Below are positions 45,301 through 53,029 of a DNA stretch of 64,000 nucleotides, in pieces. The stretch is taken from assembly GCA_029245955.1 (NCBI GenBank), contig JAQWOH010000084.1, forward strand, positions 91,365 through 155,364, written 5' to 3'. The DNA is from Fuerstiella sp. Lineage in GTDB: Bacteria; Planctomycetota; Planctomycetia; Planctomycetales; Planctomycetaceae. Under the pieces are notes generated by a model that did no database searches, had not been told where the DNA came from, and saw nothing but the letters and a program-made list of their open reading frames with translations. Positions within the stretch are counted from its first letter, which is position 1. Every line of letters starts with the position of its first letter. The position numbers and the translations under genes were made by a program.

Positions 45301-47021
45301 TCGGGCTGGGCACGCCCGAGGCCGGTGAATTCCTGGTGCAGAATCTTCGGGCCCTCAGTGACACGGAGCCTGCTGTGTTTGCGGAATATGTGAAGTTCGC
45401 CGTCCGGTATGTATCCACAGACAACGTCGTTGAAGTTACCAGAATTGCTCGGGAGCGGTTCAAGGGGAATGCTGATTTTCAGTTGACGCTGCTGCAGGCC
45501 TGCCGTGAAGGAATCGGTCAGCGAGGTTCACAACTGCCGCCCGTGATAAAGGCATGGGCGACGGATGTGGCAGGCACGTTTCTGGATCTGAAGGGTGGTC
45601 GGCTGCCGCCGCAGGGTGCTCGCCGTATTTCATGGACATACCTGCCGCATCCCGAATTACCGGAAAACAATAATACATTTGTCACGTCGTTCACTCGTTC
45701 GTCGTCTGATGGCATGAAGAACACGCCGTTGATCAGCAGTTTCCCTCGTGGCGAACGGAGGACGGGGATATATCGTTCAGCAGTGTTTGAAACTGACGGC
45801 TCGTTTCATTTTTACATGGCCGGGCATGACGGGGTTCCATCCAAAGATTCCGGACGGAAGAATTTTGTGCGGCTCCGCGATGCGGCTACTCATGAAACGC
45901 TGCAGACCTGGTACCCGCCGCGCAATGATACGGCTCAGGAATTTAAGTGGACGCAGGACGCAGCCAAATCGGTTCGTGTGTACGTTGAGATCGTGGACGG
46001 CGATACAGAAAACGCATTTGCGTGGCTGGCGGTCGGACGATTCTCAGTTTCCGGTCTGAATCCCCGGACGTCGGCCGGTCAGCAGCGAAAAGGAATCGCT
46101 CTGGTTCGTGACTTCCGTCTGACAGGCCTGCGGCCGATCATGGTGGAGCTGCTGCGACGTAGAGAGTCGAATGTCGAGGCTGCCGCTGTAGTTTCTCAGA
46201 CGCTGGCGGCGATGCAGCCGGACAGTCAGCTGCATGCGCTGGCTGCTGCCGTGGCAACTCAGGGGATGACGCCGCAACAACGATCAGCGGTGTATGATGA
46301 TCTGATTTCCGGTGCAGACCAGCAAACTCCGGAACTGATGGAAGGTGTCATGAAAGTGGCTACGTCAGCTGAGCAGCTTCGGATTGCTCAGGTGCTGTGT
46401 CGTGATGTTGCAGGGGCGACGTTGCTGGTTTCGCTGGCAGAGAAAGGTGCGGCTGCGGCAGAACTGCTGCGACGTCCGGTGATCGCTGACCCGATCACTG
46501 CGTTCGGAAATGAAAAACTGAGTTTCCGCGTGAATGACGTTGTTAAAGATCTGCCGGACGCGAATGCGGTTGCGGAGCAGTTGATGAAACTTTCCAGAGC
46601 TGAATACCTGCAACAGCCGGGCAATGCCCCTGCCGGGGCAGCGTTGTTCGAAAAAAACTGTTCTGTCTGTCACCAGGTCGCGGGCAAAGGCAGGAAGGTA
46701 GGCCCTAACCTGGATGGCATCGGCAAACGCGGACTTGACCGTCTGTTGGAAGACATTCTGGATCCGAACCGCAACGTGGATGTGGCATTTCGATCCACGA
46801 CCGTTCTGACAACGGCCGGAAAAGTGGTCAGCGGTCTCAGCAAGGGCATCGACGGTGCTCGACTGGTGGTCGTCAATTCAAAGGGCCAGGAAATATCTAT
46901 CCCTGAGGATGAAATTGAGGAGCAGCTTGTCTCCCGCCGATCGCCCATGCCAGGCAATATTTCCGAGATCGTGAACAAGCAGCAGTTTCGTGATTTGCTG
47001 GCCTGGCTGCTGAGTCGCTGA
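42360..47021 (+). CDS. Giant FG-GAP/membrane-bound-dehydrogenase/HEAT/cytochrome c fusion protein
   Basis: 1553 residues with a signal peptide (ILPQSVAITFVLQLTAIAQ). In order: an FG-GAP/VCBS propeller (about 30-390; repeats such as ADLDGDGHQDIVSG, DFDGDGDNDVIS, ADIDGDGIKDVVTG, GDVTGNGLPDIVVG); a second propeller resembling the TIGR02604-type dehydrogenase domain (about 425-800; FDDRGRLWVTSSEEYPVP, HGLVNPFGMSQ, VGPDGALYVADFYNRIIGHYE); alpha-helical HEAT-like repeats (about 805-1090); a beta-rich region (about 1110-1220); more helices; and a C-terminal cytochrome c domain with CSVCH at 1434-1438 and RKVGPNLDGIGKRG. A secreted haem protein and candidate sugar dehydrogenase; the substrate is unknown. 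It stands alone on its strand. Confidence 0.9.
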   Translation: MKILPQSVAITFVLQLTAIAQIEVPEFKRILLSEQFCSEGATFADLDGDGHQDIVSGPFWYTGPDFRQRHAYTAPGLFAIAGYSDHFFTFVADFNNDNRPDILAIPIPGSPAHWFQNPGDGSGKWMKHLALSDVSNESPIFVDITGDGKKELVCIHKGAYGYAVVDVAAPAEPWEFVPVSDNMGYGRFTHGMGVGDVNGDGRPDLLEKDGWWQQTATFGELFRFHAFPFAQSGGSQMFAYDFDGDGDNDVISVQNAHGWGMNWFEQRGADGDIGFVARQILPDKFDPSADLNISQMHSLALADIDGDGIKDVVTGKRFYAHGGKDPGAHQLPVLCWFRTVRGGPELHFEPYLIDEMTGVGTQLTVGDVTGNGLPDIVVGNKLGTSVLLNSGTASVSKKSLTAIQKQIGSTDFAEVVRSAGPLSPEDEKATFLLPPGFSAELVVAEPTIAKPMNMAFDDRGRLWVTSSEEYPVPAPADRNGKDKIVVLEDKDGDGHRETITTFADGLNIPIGLYPYKDGVVCFSIPNIWLLRDTDGDGRADQREKLYGPVGYERDTHGMCNGFTRGFDGWLYACHGFNNHTTVAGADGHEITMQSGNTFRMRLDGSRVEHFTHGLVNPFGMSQMPSGDFLVADCHTKPLTLLIPDGYYDSFGKPHDGLGYVPDVMEHLHGSTAIGGVAQYNSSVFPAVYHGNTFGGNVMTGRINRNSLQQVGSSIQAREEPDLLIAADPWFRPVDLQVGPDGALYVADFYNRIIGHYEVKLDHPGRDRHRGRVWKISYDSTGQRRDAGADVSPLRPMQARTASEVFSTLASPDQTRRALATDRLVDEFPAAAVPLATDGLSHASEFVRAHSMWILQRLNRLPDSDLVAAAADKAELVRIHAHRVMLDRAVLSATLQQTLSAGLKDPSPRVRRVAVHVAAQHPNPELTGQLKNLFHKTPGNDVHLRHSIRMAIRNLLRDPTLMKQVVADVHPDDVKLIAGICLGLGTPEAGEFLVQNLRALSDTEPAVFAEYVKFAVRYVSTDNVVEVTRIARERFKGNADFQLTLLQACREGIGQRGSQLPPVIKAWATDVAGTFLDLKGGRLPPQGARRISWTYLPHPELPENNNTFVTSFTRSSSDGMKNTPLISSFPRGERRTGIYRSAVFETDGSFHFYMAGHDGVPSKDSGRKNFVRLRDAATHETLQTWYPPRNDTAQEFKWTQDAAKSVRVYVEIVDGDTENAFAWLAVGRFSVSGLNPRTSAGQQRKGIALVRDFRLTGLRPIMVELLRRRESNVEAAAVVSQTLAAMQPDSQLHALAAAVATQGMTPQQRSAVYDDLISGADQQTPELMEGVMKVATSAEQLRIAQVLCRDVAGATLLVSLAEKGAAAAELLRRPVIADPITAFGNEKLSFRVNDVVKDLPDANAVAEQLMKLSRAEYLQQPGNAPAGAALFEKNCSVCHQVAGKGRKVGPNLDGIGKRGLDRLLEDILDPNRNVDVAFRSTTVLTTAGKVVSGLSKGIDGARLVVVNSKGQEISIPEDEIEEQLVSRRSPMPGNISEIVNKQQFRDLLAWLLSR

Positions 47022-47077
47022 CCACAGCGTTCTGCAAGTAGGCAGGACCGAGCGAAACGCTGTTCCGGCGCCGTTAT

Positions 47078-47107
47078 CTCGTTCCCAGGCCGGAGTTTGG
47101 GAACAAG
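47078..47107. repeat. REP-like palindrome between convergent genes
   Basis: CTCGTTCCCA (47078-47087) and TGGGAACAAG (47098-47107) pair at 9 of 10 positions around a 10-base loop. This GTTCCCA...TGGGAAC palindrome resembles an intergenic repeat I associate with planctomycetes. It sits between convergent genes and has no T-run, so a repeat is more likely than a terminator. It is the only copy I found here. Confidence 0.4.
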
Positions 47108-47148
47108 AAGAGCTGGACCTGTGTCGTACCCCTTCCTGAAACCGCCGG

Positions 47149-48561
47149 TCAGCTTTTTGCCAGGAATGCATTCATGTTCTTCTTATATGCTTCCACACCA
47201 GGCTGGCCGTAAGGATTGGTTCTGACCAGCCGGCCTTCAACCACAGTCGCCAGCATCAGCATCTGAAACAGTTGCCCGACGGTATGTGCGTTGATCGCTG
47301 GCAGGGAAATATCTGCGGTGGGACGGTTGTCGTCTGCGTAGGCTTTGTTCGTGCCGTCGATGGCTGCCTGCAGAATGCGCGGCAGTTTGTAATCGGCGAA
47401 CTTGTTCAACTGATCAAAGTCATCGTCACGCCCGGGCAGTGTCAATGGCTCAGAAGATGTCTGACCAGGCAGTACGTTTGTGATCAGCTTGTCGCGTCGA
47501 CCTTCCTGATGTTGCTGTCCCCGACTGTGCAGGTCGCGGGTGTTCACAACCGTCAGCGGAGTTGCGCCGAGTTCGTGTTTGCCGAGGCTTTCAGACAGCA
47601 ATTGATCGTACCACAAACCAATCGCCTCCAGCTTGCAGCCCCACGTCGACAGGATTCGGGTGGTCATTCCCTGGTCGATTTCGAAAGCATGTGACACGGC
47701 TGTGTAGTCAAGAACCGCATTGTTGCCATAGCCGGCGGATCGAAAATGCTCCGTCATATCGGCGGCGCCCTGCAACAGAGATCGAATGTCGATTCCGGCT
47801 ACCGCCGCAGGCAGAAGCCCGACCGGTGTCAGCACAGAAAAACGGCCACCGATTCCATCGGGAATAGAGAACACGTCTTCGAATTTTGCGTCGTTGGACA
47901 GGTCTCTCAGGCGCCCGGTATCACCCGTCACCGGGACGATCAGCTGCTGAACGTCACCACCGAAGCGTCGCTCCAGCAATGCTCGAAAGTTGCGAAAGGC
48001 GGTTGCCGTTTCCAGAGTTCCACCGGATTTGCTGATCACGATGACGGCCGTACGTCCGGCGGATTCCGACGAATCTGCTGCAGCTGCCGCGCGAGCATCC
48101 AGTAGATCCAGTAGTGCCTTCTGATTGTCGGAATCGACATTCCAGCCTTCGAAGTAAATGCGAGGCACGCCCTGTCGCTGCTCGCGCGACTGCTCGTTGT
48201 GAAACGGATTATTAAGCGCTTCGAACATGGCTCGCATACCCATGTACGAACCACCAATGCCCAGGACGACGACGGAATCTGCCGTTTCACGCAGTCGGGC
48301 CGCGCAGCGTTCGATGCGGGCGACCAGGCTGTTGTCGCCCTGCTCCTTAAGGTTCAGCAGAAGTTCTTCGGGCCACTGAATAAAGCCGGCGTCCAGCGGA
48401 TCTTTTTCTTTCGGAACTTTATCGCCGCTTTGCCAGAGGGGAATATCATTAAGCGTCTCGTCGCGAGCCTCTTCGATGGCGCTGCGTAACTCGTCCAGCC
48501 GTCCGTTGTTCAGGTAGTCTTTTGCTGCAGATGCGTCGTATTTCAGAAGTGGCGATGTCAT
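47149..48561 (-). CDS. pgi: Glucose-6-phosphate isomerase
   Basis: A 470-residue cytoplasmic glycolytic enzyme that interconverts glucose 6-phosphate and fructose 6-phosphate. Visible family segments are VVVLGIGGSYMGMRAMFEAL (phosphate-binding SIS fold), VIVISKSGGTLETATAFR, GIGGRFSVLTPVGLLPAAVAGID (the PGI signature), WYDQLLSESLGKHELGATPL and the C-terminal Lys segment PYGQPGVEAYKKNMNAFL. Length and architecture fit the shorter bacterial class. The gene is monocistronic, convergent with the giant fusion gene and divergent from the cupin-like gene. A small Gln/His-rich loop (SRGQQHQEGRRDK) precedes the conserved His segment. Confidence 0.95.
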   Translation of the reverse strand: MTSPLLKYDASAAKDYLNNGRLDELRSAIEEARDETLNDIPLWQSGDKVPKEKDPLDAGFIQWPEELLLNLKEQGDNSLVARIERCAARLRETADSVVVLGIGGSYMGMRAMFEALNNPFHNEQSREQRQGVPRIYFEGWNVDSDNQKALLDLLDARAAAAADSSESAGRTAVIVISKSGGTLETATAFRNFRALLERRFGGDVQQLIVPVTGDTGRLRDLSNDAKFEDVFSIPDGIGGRFSVLTPVGLLPAAVAGIDIRSLLQGAADMTEHFRSAGYGNNAVLDYTAVSHAFEIDQGMTTRILSTWGCKLEAIGLWYDQLLSESLGKHELGATPLTVVNTRDLHSRGQQHQEGRRDKLITNVLPGQTSSEPLTLPGRDDDFDQLNKFADYKLPRILQAAIDGTNKAYADDNRPTADISLPAINAHTVGQLFQMLMLATVVEGRLVRTNPYGQPGVEAYKKNMNAFLAKS

Positions 48562-48805
48562 GAGTTGTCCATTCGTCGACAGGGGATGACTGCGTTGGCC
48601 AATGCACGTGTGTACAGAACTGACCTGATTTCTGAGTTTTAGTAAATTTGCAACAGATCACAATTCACTGTCATGGAACCGTCGTCTGCGCTTCATTTGG
48701 CAGCAGCATGCAGATATCTTAGGTACATACTTGAGCACATCATCAGTCGCACGCGCGGCTCATGCTGCACTGGGAGCTATTACCATTCTGCCGGAACGAT
48801 CAAAA

Positions 48806-49561
48806 ATGAAACAGATGACACGCCGTTCATTGTGTAAAAACACTCTCGGGTCTGTGCTCACCCTCTCTCTGCTGGAGACGCTGTATGCCGCGAATGCGTT
48901 CAGCGTCAGTGTCCGGCCGGTGATCAATAAATGGGTCGCCGACCTTGATGCTCTGGGCAGAGACGTAAAAGAGCAGAAACTTGGACAGATTGACTGGCAG
49001 CACAAAGTTGAAGAACTCTTTGCAGTTGTGGACTTGCCGGAACTGTTGCGGCTGGTGGATTTCGAAAAGCTGACAAAGGGCGTGAAGATTCCGGACAACG
49101 GCGCGAAGAGTATGGGATTCAAGTTTCCGGAGATTGAAGGCATTCCGAAGAAGGTCGTGTTCGGAAAACAGATTTTCGGGGTGAAGAAGGGGCGATCAGT
49201 TGTGCCGCATGGACACAACAACATGGCCACAGCCTTTCTGGTACTCGGTGGAGAACTGCACGGTCGGCATTATGATCGCGTGGAAGATGCAGAAGACCAC
49301 ATCATTATTCGGCCCACGATCGATCGAAGTTTTTCCGTTGGCGAATACTCAACTGTGTCCGATTACAAGGACAACGTTCACTGGTTCAAAGCGAACAGCG
49401 AAGTTGCCTATATTTTTAACATCCACGTTCTTGACACTCGCCCTGACAGTACCGTGCGCACCGGGCGAGTTTACCTGAACCCGAACGGGGAAAAGCTGAA
49501 GGGCGGCCTAGTTCGTGCTCCGCGAATGGGTTACACCGAATCGCACAGGATGTTCGGTTGA
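48806..49561 (+). CDS. Secreted cupin-like protein with Tat-type leader
   Basis: A 251-residue protein of uncertain function. Start chosen at ATG 48806; a longer in-frame frame from 48731 adds implausible sequence. The leader MTRRSLCKNTLGSVLTLSLLETLYAANA looks like a Tat or signal sequence. The middle contains VPHGHNNMATAFLVLGGELHGRHYDRVED, where the His-x-His and spaced His/Glu resemble cupin metal ligands, then IIIRPTIDRSFSVGE and VHWFKANSEVAYIFNIHVLD with a second His. A single jelly-roll metalloprotein is the best guess. It has no operon partner; the next gene is convergent. Confidence 0.72.
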   Translation: MKQMTRRSLCKNTLGSVLTLSLLETLYAANAFSVSVRPVINKWVADLDALGRDVKEQKLGQIDWQHKVEELFAVVDLPELLRLVDFEKLTKGVKIPDNGAKSMGFKFPEIEGIPKKVVFGKQIFGVKKGRSVVPHGHNNMATAFLVLGGELHGRHYDRVEDAEDHIIIRPTIDRSFSVGEYSTVSDYKDNVHWFKANSEVAYIFNIHVLDTRPDSTVRTGRVYLNPNGEKLKGGLVRAPRMGYTESHRMFG

Positions 49562-49582
49562 CACATATCGACGAACTGTCGA

Positions 49583-52500
49583 TCAGTCCAGGTCTGTCCA
49601 GAGTCCGGATTCGACCATGCGACTGAACTGTTGATCGACTGCGTTGACGAAGCTGTCCTCGTGCGGATTGTCGTACCAGACGGCTCGGTTGTCGGTGACA
49701 GTGCTCCCGGGGGGCTTCGTTTGCCTGTAGGTCGAGTGCTGCCGGTACATGGGGTTGGGATCAAACAGGCCGCTGGAATCTGATGTTGTGGGTGCGGGCC
49801 TCCTGTCGGCCTGCAACTGTGGTTGCAGGCCGACAGGGCCGTCCGACGTGTGTTTGTCGCGGGTCGCTCTCGGGCGGTCGATCGTCTGTATTTCCAAACT
49901 TGTCAGCACCACGTCAATGCCGGATGTGTCGAGCGCTGCATCGGCAACACTGAAGTCTATTGGAATGCTCCATGGTCCCGGTGCGTTGTTGGCAGCGTTG
50001 ATGGCTCGTACCCAGAATCGGTAGTTACCTGATGACAGTGCGGCCACGACATCGAAACTATTTGTGGTCAGGTTGTCTTCTCGAATGACCTGTGACGTTG
50101 CTGTCGTCAGATTGTCGACCTGCAGCACATAACGCGAAGCCCCTTCGACGGCTGTCCACGTGATTGCGGGTGTTGTATCGGCGATAGTACCGACCGGTCC
50201 CAGCAGTACGGAGCGACCACTGGGGTCTGTCGTTGCCACAGTGCTCCATTCGCCAGCCGCGCCCGTGCCGTTGATGGCTCGAACCCACCACTGCCAGGGT
50301 CCTGCGGACAACGGTGCTGTCGGTGTCCACGAAGTGCCGACAATGTTGTTTTGCGATATGGCCGTGCTGCCGTTGTGCAGATGAATATCATACAGAATTG
50401 CTGTCGGCGTCGCTGCCCATTGAAAGGTCGGCGTCGTGTCGAATGTCGGCGTCACCGGACTCACGACGCTGGTCGGAAGGCTGACCGTCGCCGCGTCCAC
50501 CATAAAACTCTGAGCTCGACTCCAGCTGCCGGGATCGCTGTTCGTCTTGTACGACTTCACCCAGACGCGATAGTTCCCGTTGGCGAGCGCCGGAGGATCG
50601 AAACTGTTGGAGGTTATGCCGCTTGTTCGGTAGACAAGGCCGAGACCGTCGTCGTTAAACAGATAGACTTCGTACGATCCGGCACCGGTGACTGCAGTCC
50701 ACGTGATTGTCGGGGCACCGGAAGTCGTTGTTCCTTCCGGCGTCAGCACGGTTGGCCAGCCACCGACGTTAAATTCTCCTCGCTGGCTCCACGCACCTCC
50801 CTTGCCCGTTGCCGTAGACGGTCGGATCCACCATCGGTACTCGCCCACAGGCAGTGCCGACGATGCGGTGAAGCTGGTTGTTGCGATGCCGGACTGATTG
50901 ATGACAACGGTACTGCCTCGCTGTAAGTACAGCTGATACGTACTGGCGCCGGTGATCGGTGTCCATGAAAACTGCGGAGTTGTTTCGAACTGCGGACTTA
51001 TAGGTGCGATCAGCTGCGGGCCGAGATAAAAGTCCTGGCTGCCCGACCATTGTGTGGTCACGCCTCTGGCATCGTAGCCTCGCACCCAGACGCGGTAGAG
51101 TCCGAAGTTGAGGTCTGCCGACGGCGTGAAGGACGTTGATGTCACGTTTGTGTCGTGAACGGCCTGGGCCAGATCTGCCGTGATGTTGTTGCCCCAGACT
51201 TCGTAGCGTACAGCACCGTTAACAGCAGTCCATGAAATCGTGGGCCGCACAGTCGTCTGGTGAAACGTCATGCTGTTCACTGTGACCGGTGTGTTTACGT
51301 GAACCGAAATGGGAGTGCTCCACGGGGACGTCGCTCCGTTGCTCTGCTTGACACGCACCCAGATGTTGTATCGAGCAATTGGCAGTGGCGACGACGGTGT
51401 AAATGAGTTCGTGGTCACGGTCTCCTGTACAAAAGATGCCTGACCGGTTGCCGTGTTTGTGTAGGACACTTCGTAGCCTTCGGCACCTGTTACGTCCGTC
51501 CAGTTGAGCTGAAACTGCCCGTTATTCGTTACCGTGTTGTGCGCCGTCGTGATGGTGGGAGCCGGAAGTTGAGTATTGACGGCGAAGTCTTCGACTTCAC
51601 CGTCCGGCAGGGTACCTCGAGGTGAAGGACTGGCGACTGCCTGTGATGTAAAACGGAAACGCAGATACGTTGTGCCCGGTGTTGCAGATGCCGGCACAGA
51701 AAAACTGAGACTGTTGCTGCCGGCCACAAGCGCCTGGTTAGACAGGACCAGATCGCCGCCATCGTCGAAGCTGCTGTTCGCATTGGCATCGAACCACACA
51801 TTCAGAAACCCGCTTCCCGAGGCCGTGACATCGAACGCGGCGAGCGTTCCCTGAACGAAGCCGGATGTCATCGTGACGCCGTTGTCAGTGTCTCCCGTTG
51901 CGGCTGCATTTGGCTGACCATCTGATTCCGCATCAACGCTTGCCCCCAGAAACGTTCCCCCGCCAATTACATGTCGAGCACCGTCACTGGCGGTGAGCGT
52001 TGGGTATCCGGGATCCGGCGCATCACCGAAATCGTACTGGGTGGTGGGAGCGACTACAGCGGTGGTGGTTTCGAAGTCTACCTTTACGTTTTCAGTACCC
52101 ACGACAACGCCAGTGACGATGTAGGTAGTGGCGAGTCCTCCTCCACTGACAGTGATGTTGTAGGTACCAGCCGGAACCTGGACGGAATATCCCCCGGCAG
52201 TGCCAATGGTTTCTGTAACCACTGCGCCGCTATCGGCGTTGGTCACGGTAACAGTACCGCCACCCCCCGCCTGTTCACCCACGGTGTAGAAACTGTCATC
52301 GCTGCCGGACGCATCGCTGGCATCTGTGAAGACGACACCCGTCACAAATGGCTGGCTGGTCTGCGTACCGAAGTTCTGAGTGGCAATGCCGGCGCTGTGA
52401 ACAGCATTCAGTCCGCCGCCCAGGACGTTGTTGGTGTCTGTAAAGCTGCCGAAGTCCACTCCCACACCGACTTCGAAATACAGACTGTTCATGAAGTTCA

Positions 52501-53029
52501 CGCGATGCCCTGAACTGCCGAACAGGGCATTGTGCATCTGACTGGTCACCAGCGAGCGGTTCAGGGAAAAGTATGTCTGGATGGCCAGGTTCTCGCCCGT
52601 GCGGGTCCACGGATAACCGGCGTTTGTAACTCGTTGAGAAGCCGTGGTGCTGCCGGGCGCTGGGCTGGTGTGCGCGAAGAAGCCGCGAACGAACATGTCT
52701 GCGGTGTGTCCGTCGGCCGCTGTATCAAGCTGGTTGTTAGGCGCCAGCGGCTGTTTGGCGTCGGTTGATATGGTCCCTGGCGCCAATCCCTGATTCAGGT
52801 CGATACCCTGGCTGGCGGATTCAGCGGCCGGATCGGCTCGAGCACGATTGACCAACTCCAGCATCAACTGCTCTTCGGGAGTGAAGGTACTGGCGGCCAG
52901 CAGGCACCTGCATTCAAGTTGTTCAACCCGTATCTGAGTTGCAGTGCGAATTCGACGTCGCTGGTTTCTGTCAGTTTGCGAAAAACTAGTCCACCGCCAG
53001 ATTTTCTTACAGCGATTCAAGCTCGTCAT
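49583..53029 (-). CDS. Large secreted CAP-domain protein with GEVED-like and six fibronectin-like repeats
   Basis: 1148 residues. The basic N-terminus ends with RVEQLECRCLLAA, the LExRxLL-type motif found at the start of many planctomycete secreted giants. In order: a CAP/SCP domain (about 50-225; LELVNRARADP, ADGHTADMFVRGFFAHTSP, GENLAIQ, HRVNFMNSLYFEVGVGV); a carboxypeptidase-regulatory-like segment (GGYSVQVPAGTYNITVSGGG); a GEVED-like domain (YDFGDAPDPGYPTL to LPDGEVEDFAV, about 335-485); six fibronectin-like repeats of about 90 residues (485-1035; each with WT.V.GA..YEV and YR.WVR); and a charged tail. Likely cell-surface or released. ATG 53029 with AAGGA upstream is the start, giving a 23-base overlap with the upstream gene. 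Confidence 0.9.
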   Translation of the reverse strand: MTSLNRCKKIWRWTSFSQTDRNQRRRIRTATQIRVEQLECRCLLAASTFTPEEQLMLELVNRARADPAAESASQGIDLNQGLAPGTISTDAKQPLAPNNQLDTAADGHTADMFVRGFFAHTSPAPGSTTASQRVTNAGYPWTRTGENLAIQTYFSLNRSLVTSQMHNALFGSSGHRVNFMNSLYFEVGVGVDFGSFTDTNNVLGGGLNAVHSAGIATQNFGTQTSQPFVTGVVFTDASDASGSDDSFYTVGEQAGGGGTVTVTNADSGAVVTETIGTAGGYSVQVPAGTYNITVSGGGLATTYIVTGVVVGTENVKVDFETTTAVVAPTTQYDFGDAPDPGYPTLTASDGARHVIGGGTFLGASVDAESDGQPNAAATGDTDNGVTMTSGFVQGTLAAFDVTASGSGFLNVWFDANANSSFDDGGDLVLSNQALVAGSNSLSFSVPASATPGTTYLRFRFTSQAVASPSPRGTLPDGEVEDFAVNTQLPAPTITTAHNTVTNNGQFQLNWTDVTGAEGYEVSYTNTATGQASFVQETVTTNSFTPSSPLPIARYNIWVRVKQSNGATSPWSTPISVHVNTPVTVNSMTFHQTTVRPTISWTAVNGAVRYEVWGNNITADLAQAVHDTNVTSTSFTPSADLNFGLYRVWVRGYDARGVTTQWSGSQDFYLGPQLIAPISPQFETTPQFSWTPITGASTYQLYLQRGSTVVINQSGIATTSFTASSALPVGEYRWWIRPSTATGKGGAWSQRGEFNVGGWPTVLTPEGTTTSGAPTITWTAVTGAGSYEVYLFNDDGLGLVYRTSGITSNSFDPPALANGNYRVWVKSYKTNSDPGSWSRAQSFMVDAATVSLPTSVVSPVTPTFDTTPTFQWAATPTAILYDIHLHNGSTAISQNNIVGTSWTPTAPLSAGPWQWWVRAINGTGAAGEWSTVATTDPSGRSVLLGPVGTIADTTPAITWTAVEGASRYVLQVDNLTTATSQVIREDNLTTNSFDVVAALSSGNYRFWVRAINAANNAPGPWSIPIDFSVADAALDTSGIDVVLTSLEIQTIDRPRATRDKHTSDGPVGLQPQLQADRRPAPTTSDSSGLFDPNPMYRQHSTYRQTKPPGSTVTDNRAVWYDNPHEDSFVNAVDQQFSRMVESGLWTDLD

